Origin: Amorphochlora amoebiformis
Taxonomy: Eukaryota; Cercozoa; Chlorarachniophyceae
Reading direction: 5' to 3'
Assembly: GCA_054601695.1 (NCBI GenBank)
Contig: BAAHQB010000025.1
Span: 1,054,001-1,118,000, forward strand
DNA length: 64,000 bases
Shown here: one piece after another, positions 1 through 64,000 of the stretch
How positions within the stretch are numbered: position 1 is the stretch's first letter
Layout of the letters: each line of letters opens with the position of its first letter
Notes under the pieces: generated by a model
The model's input: only the letters and a program-made list of their open reading frames with translations
What the model was told of the DNA's origin: nothing
The model's database searches: none
Program-made: the position numbers and the translations under genes

Positions 1-37
1 TAGAGAGAAGATGCTGAGAGAGAGAGAGAGAGAGAAG

Positions 38-80
<43 letters not shown>

Positions 81-160
81 GAAAAGAGAGAGAGAGAGAA
101 GGGAAAAGAGAAAGAGAGAGCGAGAGAATGAGAGAAGGGAAGAGAGGCAGAATACATCGA
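1..160. repeat. (GA)n-rich low-complexity tract
   Basis: Runs of AGAGAG broken by GAAGGGAA. No coding signal is seen. It lies just upstream of the first recognisable exon of gene A (256) and is probably intron or intergenic. Unlike most other purine/pyrimidine tracts here, its purine strand is the sense strand of the neighbouring gene. Confidence 0.9.
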
Positions 161-255
161 GGTGGCTAAGTTAATTGATAATATTTGGTGATTATTGTGT
201 TTATATGTTATTATTTGGTGCTTTTTGTGTTTATATGTGTGTGTGTGCGACGAAG

Positions 256-5253
<4,998 letters not shown>

Positions 5254-6190
5254 ACTCATCTCTACCAGATTAGTAAGTTCTGATATCTACTCGAGCTAAA
5301 TCATCCGACTGTATCTAGGCAAGCTCTGGACTAGTAGAATCTCGCTGCGCAGTGAGGAGCGTTGCTGGAGTAGTAGTGCTGGTTTTGACGCACTATTCTC
5401 TAGCTCGCTAGCTATTACTAGAACAAGTGGACCCATGTCCAACTGGTCCAAGAAACATTATTAAATGATCATGCCAACATTAATTTTTAGTAATTCTGCA
5501 CGCAAGCTAAGTCTAGAAGTGTAAATTTATATTCTCTAATTTCTAGTTACTCTGGACACTAGCTACTGGAGCTGGACTAGACTTCTAGACTTACTAGACC
5601 CTAGAGACCTACTACTTAGTCTAGTACCTAGAGTACGTATACGCGCTATATATATATATATATAGTACTCTAGTACTAGTAGTCTAGGTAGTCCATTAGT
5701 AGTAACACTAGTAACACGGTAACTAGATTAGATTACCAATAGAGAAGATGTAGCCTACGGCGATGATGCACTGGGATGTACTATCCAATCTAAAAACTAT
5801 CATGGGTAATTTGGAGACAATCTAGACAATTTGAACTATAGCATTTTTCTAGTTATTAAGGGTTAGCCATCATATACCCTAGATACTAAATATCTTGTGG
5901 GTACTAACTAGAAGATCAGTAGCTGCACTATCTAGACTATATGGGTTGGGGGATCGGTAGATAATAATCTATCACAACATGTCTGTCTAGTAGGACAATA
6001 TAGACAATGCTCCAGCAGATATATAACCAAAGTCGAAAAGACAAACACACGCCGGGATGCATACGCACAATTCCATGCGCGCATGCAGAGCTCTGGAGCT
6101 GTCGCGCCAGGTAATTCTGGTAATTATGTAAGCAAGGTTGACGCAGTACTAAAAGCACAATGCTTTTGCGTCGCAATGGAACGTAGTCGA
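5254..6190. other. CTAG-rich tail-to-tail intergenic spacer between genes A and B
   Basis: Unique-looking sequence with almost no microsatellite. By hand count it holds about 25 CTAG tetramers in about 940 bp, where roughly four would be expected by chance. It lies between the TAG of gene A and the TAA of gene B. The weak reverse frame at 5937-6176 has no family resemblance and I do not call it a gene. The motif CTAGTACCTAGAGTAC near 5624 recurs in the other tail-to-tail spacer near 30303. Confidence 0.75.
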
Positions 6191-22891
<16,701 letters not shown>

Positions 22892-23381
22892 GTCAAGCGC
22901 GGGGACAACGAGCCATTCCGGCTTGGAGATTCGTGGAGCTTTTACTCCAGAAAATCACAGAAGTAATCCCGGTAATCCGAGGATCTCGGGGGATCCCAAT
23001 TATTGCCAAAGTCGGGGATTCAACGAAGCAATGAACGATTCTCAGGTTTCCCCGGGGATTTTAAGTTTTCTCTCGTGTTAGATTATTTCGGTCGTTCTGT
23101 TGTCAGTTGCCTGTGTAGGATATCTTCAGCAACTGGATGTCGTTCGAGTCCTTCGAATGGTATTGCAGATCCGCTGTCAATCCAAAAGGATATTCATAGA
23201 TATGTATTTATAAATTTGTCAGGTATTATGTTGGGACCGACGATCAGCAAAAAGGCCCAGTCACCTGGGCAGATCTGAAAATTGTTTTTAACCAGCTCGA
23301 CGATACATGTCTTCTCTGGCACCGTAATCAACGATATACTTCCGTGCTCCATTACACTCACCATAAATATCCTCAGAAAAC
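22892..23381. promoter_or_regulatory. Head-to-head spacer between gene B and the myosin gene
   Basis: About 490 bp between the two ATG codons, of balanced base composition and free of microsatellite. It must hold the 5' UTRs and promoters of both genes, or a shared bidirectional promoter. I see no clear TATA box or other defined element. Confidence 0.55.
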
Positions 23382-29965
<6,584 letters not shown>

Positions 29966-30695
29966 TGTTTAGTTTCCCCCAGATATAGTCCTACATATTC
30001 AAACAGTTCGGGTTGACTGCCCCTGAGACCGAAAGTTCACATAAATATTGTAATTATTCATTTAAAATGCCATTAAACTAGTTAAACTAAATGTCACAAT
30101 ATCTAGAATATGTGTAACTACAATTAAAATATTATACTCTAGATACTGTATAGCCGGCAAGTTCTAATTAGTCTAAACTAGCTAAAGTCGTAGCAACAGC
30201 TAGACAGGACTAGAACTAGTAGGAGATGATCCGGAATTATACTGTTATAATTCATAACTAGTGTAAGTATCCTAGGTCTAGAGGTATCTAGCGTCTACTA
30301 GGTCTAGTACCTAGAGTACATCTATATCTCTAGTAGATATCTACCAGATCTAGCTCGAGTCCTGTACTACACTGTACTCTAGGTACTACCAGCCAGAGTA
30401 GCTTAAACAATCCTTGGGGTCGTCTAGGTCGCGAGGTCCTTCAACCTATCCTATGATCTAGATAAACTAGTAAAATCTGGAATATTTAATTTCATGATAA
30501 ATAACAAGGTAAATTCTATTTCCTAGATTAACGGTGGCCAGTATAATTTAGATAATATCTAGTATATCCTAGCATATCTAGCTGGAACTTAACCTAATCT
30601 AAGTAATTTCCGGGGGCATTTCGCGGCTTAACTCGTAGAGGCAAATCACTGATGCATGGGCAACCTGAGGATGCGTATTTACTAGATTTATTCAA
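29966..30695. other. CTAG-rich tail-to-tail spacer between the myosin gene and gene C
   Basis: Unique-looking sequence with about 25 CTAG tetramers in about 730 bp by hand count. It shares CTAGTACCTAGAGTAC (near 30303) with the gene A/gene B spacer. No open frame with coding character is seen. It presumably holds both 3' UTRs and polyadenylation sites. Confidence 0.75.
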
Positions 30696-36198
<5,503 letters not shown>

Positions 36199-36281
36199 CT
36201 ACAAAAACAGGATCTAAATGTGGTTAATAACTTATATATATATATATTACATACATATAACATTTATGTATATTATATGTA

Positions 36282-36313
<32 letters not shown>

Positions 36314-36326
36314 ATATACATATATA

Positions 36327-36359
<33 letters not shown>

Positions 36360-36365
<6 letters not shown>

Positions 36366-36429
36366 CCTACAAGAAAAGGATCTAAATGTGGTTAATAACT
36401 TATATATATATATATTACATACATATAAC

Positions 36430-36477
<48 letters not shown>

Positions 36478-36570
36478 CATATATATGCATATATATGCAT
36501 ATATATAATATATATATAAATGTATATATATATGTATATATATATATATATAGATACAAACACACACATG

Positions 36571-36626
<56 letters not shown>

Positions 36627-36690
36627 CATGTATACAAATATGTATATATATATATATACATATACATATACATATATATATATATACACA

Positions 36691-36725
<35 letters not shown>

Positions 36726-36857
36726 ATATGTGTATCTATATGTATGTATTATATGTATACGTGTATATATAATATATGTATATACATACGTACGTACATC
36801 ATAGAAAACACAGTATCTTAAAATGCTACATAGGATCTTTTCATAGAAATACTCGAC

Positions 36858-36892
<35 letters not shown>

Positions 36893-36951
36893 ATATATAT
36901 ACATACATACATCATACAAAACACAGTATCTATCTTTTCACAGAAATACTC

Positions 36952-36986
<35 letters not shown>

Positions 36987-37005
36987 ACAATACATACATA
37001 TATAT

Positions 37006-37066
<61 letters not shown>

Positions 37067-37169
37067 CATGATACAAAACACAGTATCTCCAAATGCTATA
37101 TAGGGATCTTTTCATAGAAATATTCGACAAATATATAATATATAATATATAACTATAAAATATACACAC

Positions 37170-37231
<62 letters not shown>

Positions 37232-37300
37232 TTATATATATACATAATCATACAAAACACCGTATCTCAAAATACATAGAGATCTATTCCTGAAAATACT
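36360..37300 (-). repeat. TA-spaced repeat family in gene C between exons 37633-37577 and 36198-36178
   Basis: CATACAAAACACAGTATCTC followed by an AAATGCTACATAG-like block and GATCTTTTCATAGAAATACTCG recurs near 36800, 36910, 37070 and 37250. A separate unit, TCCTACAAGAAAAGGATCTAAA with TGTGGTTAATAACTTATA, occurs near 36200 and 36365; it is an echo of the acceptor region of exon 36198-36178. Confidence 0.8.
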
Positions 37301-37397
37301 CAACATACATTTATAATTATATAATTACATATACATATACATATATATATGTATGTGTATGTGTATATATATATAATATATATATGTGTGTATGTAT

Positions 37398-37451
<54 letters not shown>

Positions 37452-37485
37452 TACAAAAAACATGATCTCCAAATACATATATGAG

Positions 37486-37550
<65 letters not shown>

Positions 37551-37576
37551 CACATTATCATCAAAGATCTATACAC

Positions 37577-45510
<7,934 letters not shown>

Positions 45511-45607
45511 CTGTGGATATACCTCATATGTGTGTATGTGTGTGTACGTTGGTGAGTGTTTTATGAATGTGTTTATGTACGTGTATGATATATGTAATAT
45601 GGCAGGG

Positions 45608-45678
<71 letters not shown>

Positions 45679-45738
45679 TATGTATATGTATGTATATATA
45701 TATTATATATATATATATATATGTATATATATACATAC

Positions 45739-45800
<62 letters not shown>

Positions 45801-46550
45801 GTACGCCAAGGAGAAAGATTGAGAGGGAAAAAATAGGATAGACAGACAAAACTGTGAATTGCTCTCTCCAAATGTCAATCATTCCTTTTTCTTTCCTCCT
45901 CTCTCCACTCTTGTTCTATCTCTCCTCTCTCTATCTCCAGTTTTTCTCTTTCTCATTCTCTCTCCGACTTTATCTTATATATGTATATATATCTCTTCTT
46001 TCGTCTCCTTTCCCTCTCTAGCTTATCCTCTATCTGTATTTTACTTCATCCGTTCTTTTTCCTCCATTCTTTGTGATTTCTGTCCTCCTCTTTCTCTCAT
46101 TCTCGAAAGCGTCGCCGCTTGCGAAAATTTATATTACCGGGAGACATCGCAAAATATTATCATCTCCCCGAAATTTTCTGCCAATTTATTAAATATCTCG
46201 AATACGTACCATAAATTGCCCTTGATATCATGGCGACAGTGGCTGTTTGCACAACCAACCCCAACGGGATTTGACATCTGTCTCCCGCCATCCTTCGGAA
46301 CCCAGATCGGAAGTCAGGTTGATGGTGACTTTGCAGTTATTGAAAACAGATATCAAGATATGAAAGTTGGAATATGAAATCTTTTGCATATCCAATTATC
46401 AATATCAGGATATGTGCATATTTGAGAGATGAATATCTTACTATCTACCCACGATATCCTATTCACCAACCGTACGCCCTCCCTCCATCCGACCACAGGG
46501 GGGGGCCCGGACAGTCATTTCTGCCGCCTTTTTGTAGATTTTTAGACGCA
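45511..46550. promoter_or_regulatory. Head-to-head region between genes C and D
   Basis: The first 300 bp are TA arrays and probably still gene C intron. 45860-46110 is CT-rich. 46110-46550 is unique sequence that leads to the ATG of gene D. A reverse-strand ATG near 46107 starts a short frame (MRERGGQKSQRMEEKE) with a possible donor, and is a candidate first exon of gene C, but I could not join it. No defined promoter element is recognised. Confidence 0.4.
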
Positions 46551-63970
<17,420 letters not shown>

Positions 63971-64000
63971 GTGGTATCGATGTTTGTCGGTTATTTGTAT

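Noticed and set aside
5937-6176. Reverse open frame of 79 codons in the gene A/gene B spacer
   Set aside because: It lies downstream of the gene B stop, has no recognisable domain, and part of it runs through CTAG-rich spacer.

Overview
The window is nuclear DNA from a eukaryote, most likely a protist. Evidence for this is GT-AG split genes with very small exons, TTAGGG-type telomeric repeats, a myosin, an SLC43-type transporter and a VAP/MSP-domain protein. I cannot name the species. Most of the DNA is intron filled with (TA)n and related microsatellites. Nearly all long open frames in it are TA-repeat translations (runs of Y and I) and are not genes. I located exons by eye from coding-like islands, splice sites, reading phase and family motifs.

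I see five genes on alternating strands. Gene A (+, before 256 to 5253) is the 3' part of an SH3-domain protein. Gene B (-, 22891 to 6191) is an SLC43-like major-facilitator transporter of about 24 exons and about 500 residues. The myosin gene (+, 23382 to 29965, 8 exons, 1498 residues) has the order WW, motor, MyTH4, Pro/Lys-rich tail, WW. Gene C (-, about 45510 to 30696) encodes a SpoU/TrmH RNA 2'-O-methyltransferase with a charged N-terminal extension. Gene D (+, 46551 to beyond 64000) encodes an MSP (VAP) domain followed by a long coiled coil.

The layout is A> <B myosin> <C D>. The two tail-to-tail spacers (5254-6190 and 29966-30695) are strikingly rich in CTAG. The myosin and gene B start codons are about 490 bp apart, head to head. 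Genes C and D also face head to head, across about 1 kb at most. No functional link between the five genes is visible.

The most unusual feature is the exon echo. In genes A, B, C and D, fragments of one exon end, usually with its splice site, are repeated inside the flanking intron, separated by TA or CT arrays. Fragments ending in a 5' splice site mostly lie downstream of the exon, and fragments starting with a 3' splice site mostly lie upstream. A few are inverted. A second unusual feature is telomeric repeat inside introns: five blocks, all reading CCCTAA in the sense strand of the host gene. One 88-nt intron (14065-14152) is almost wholly telomeric repeat.
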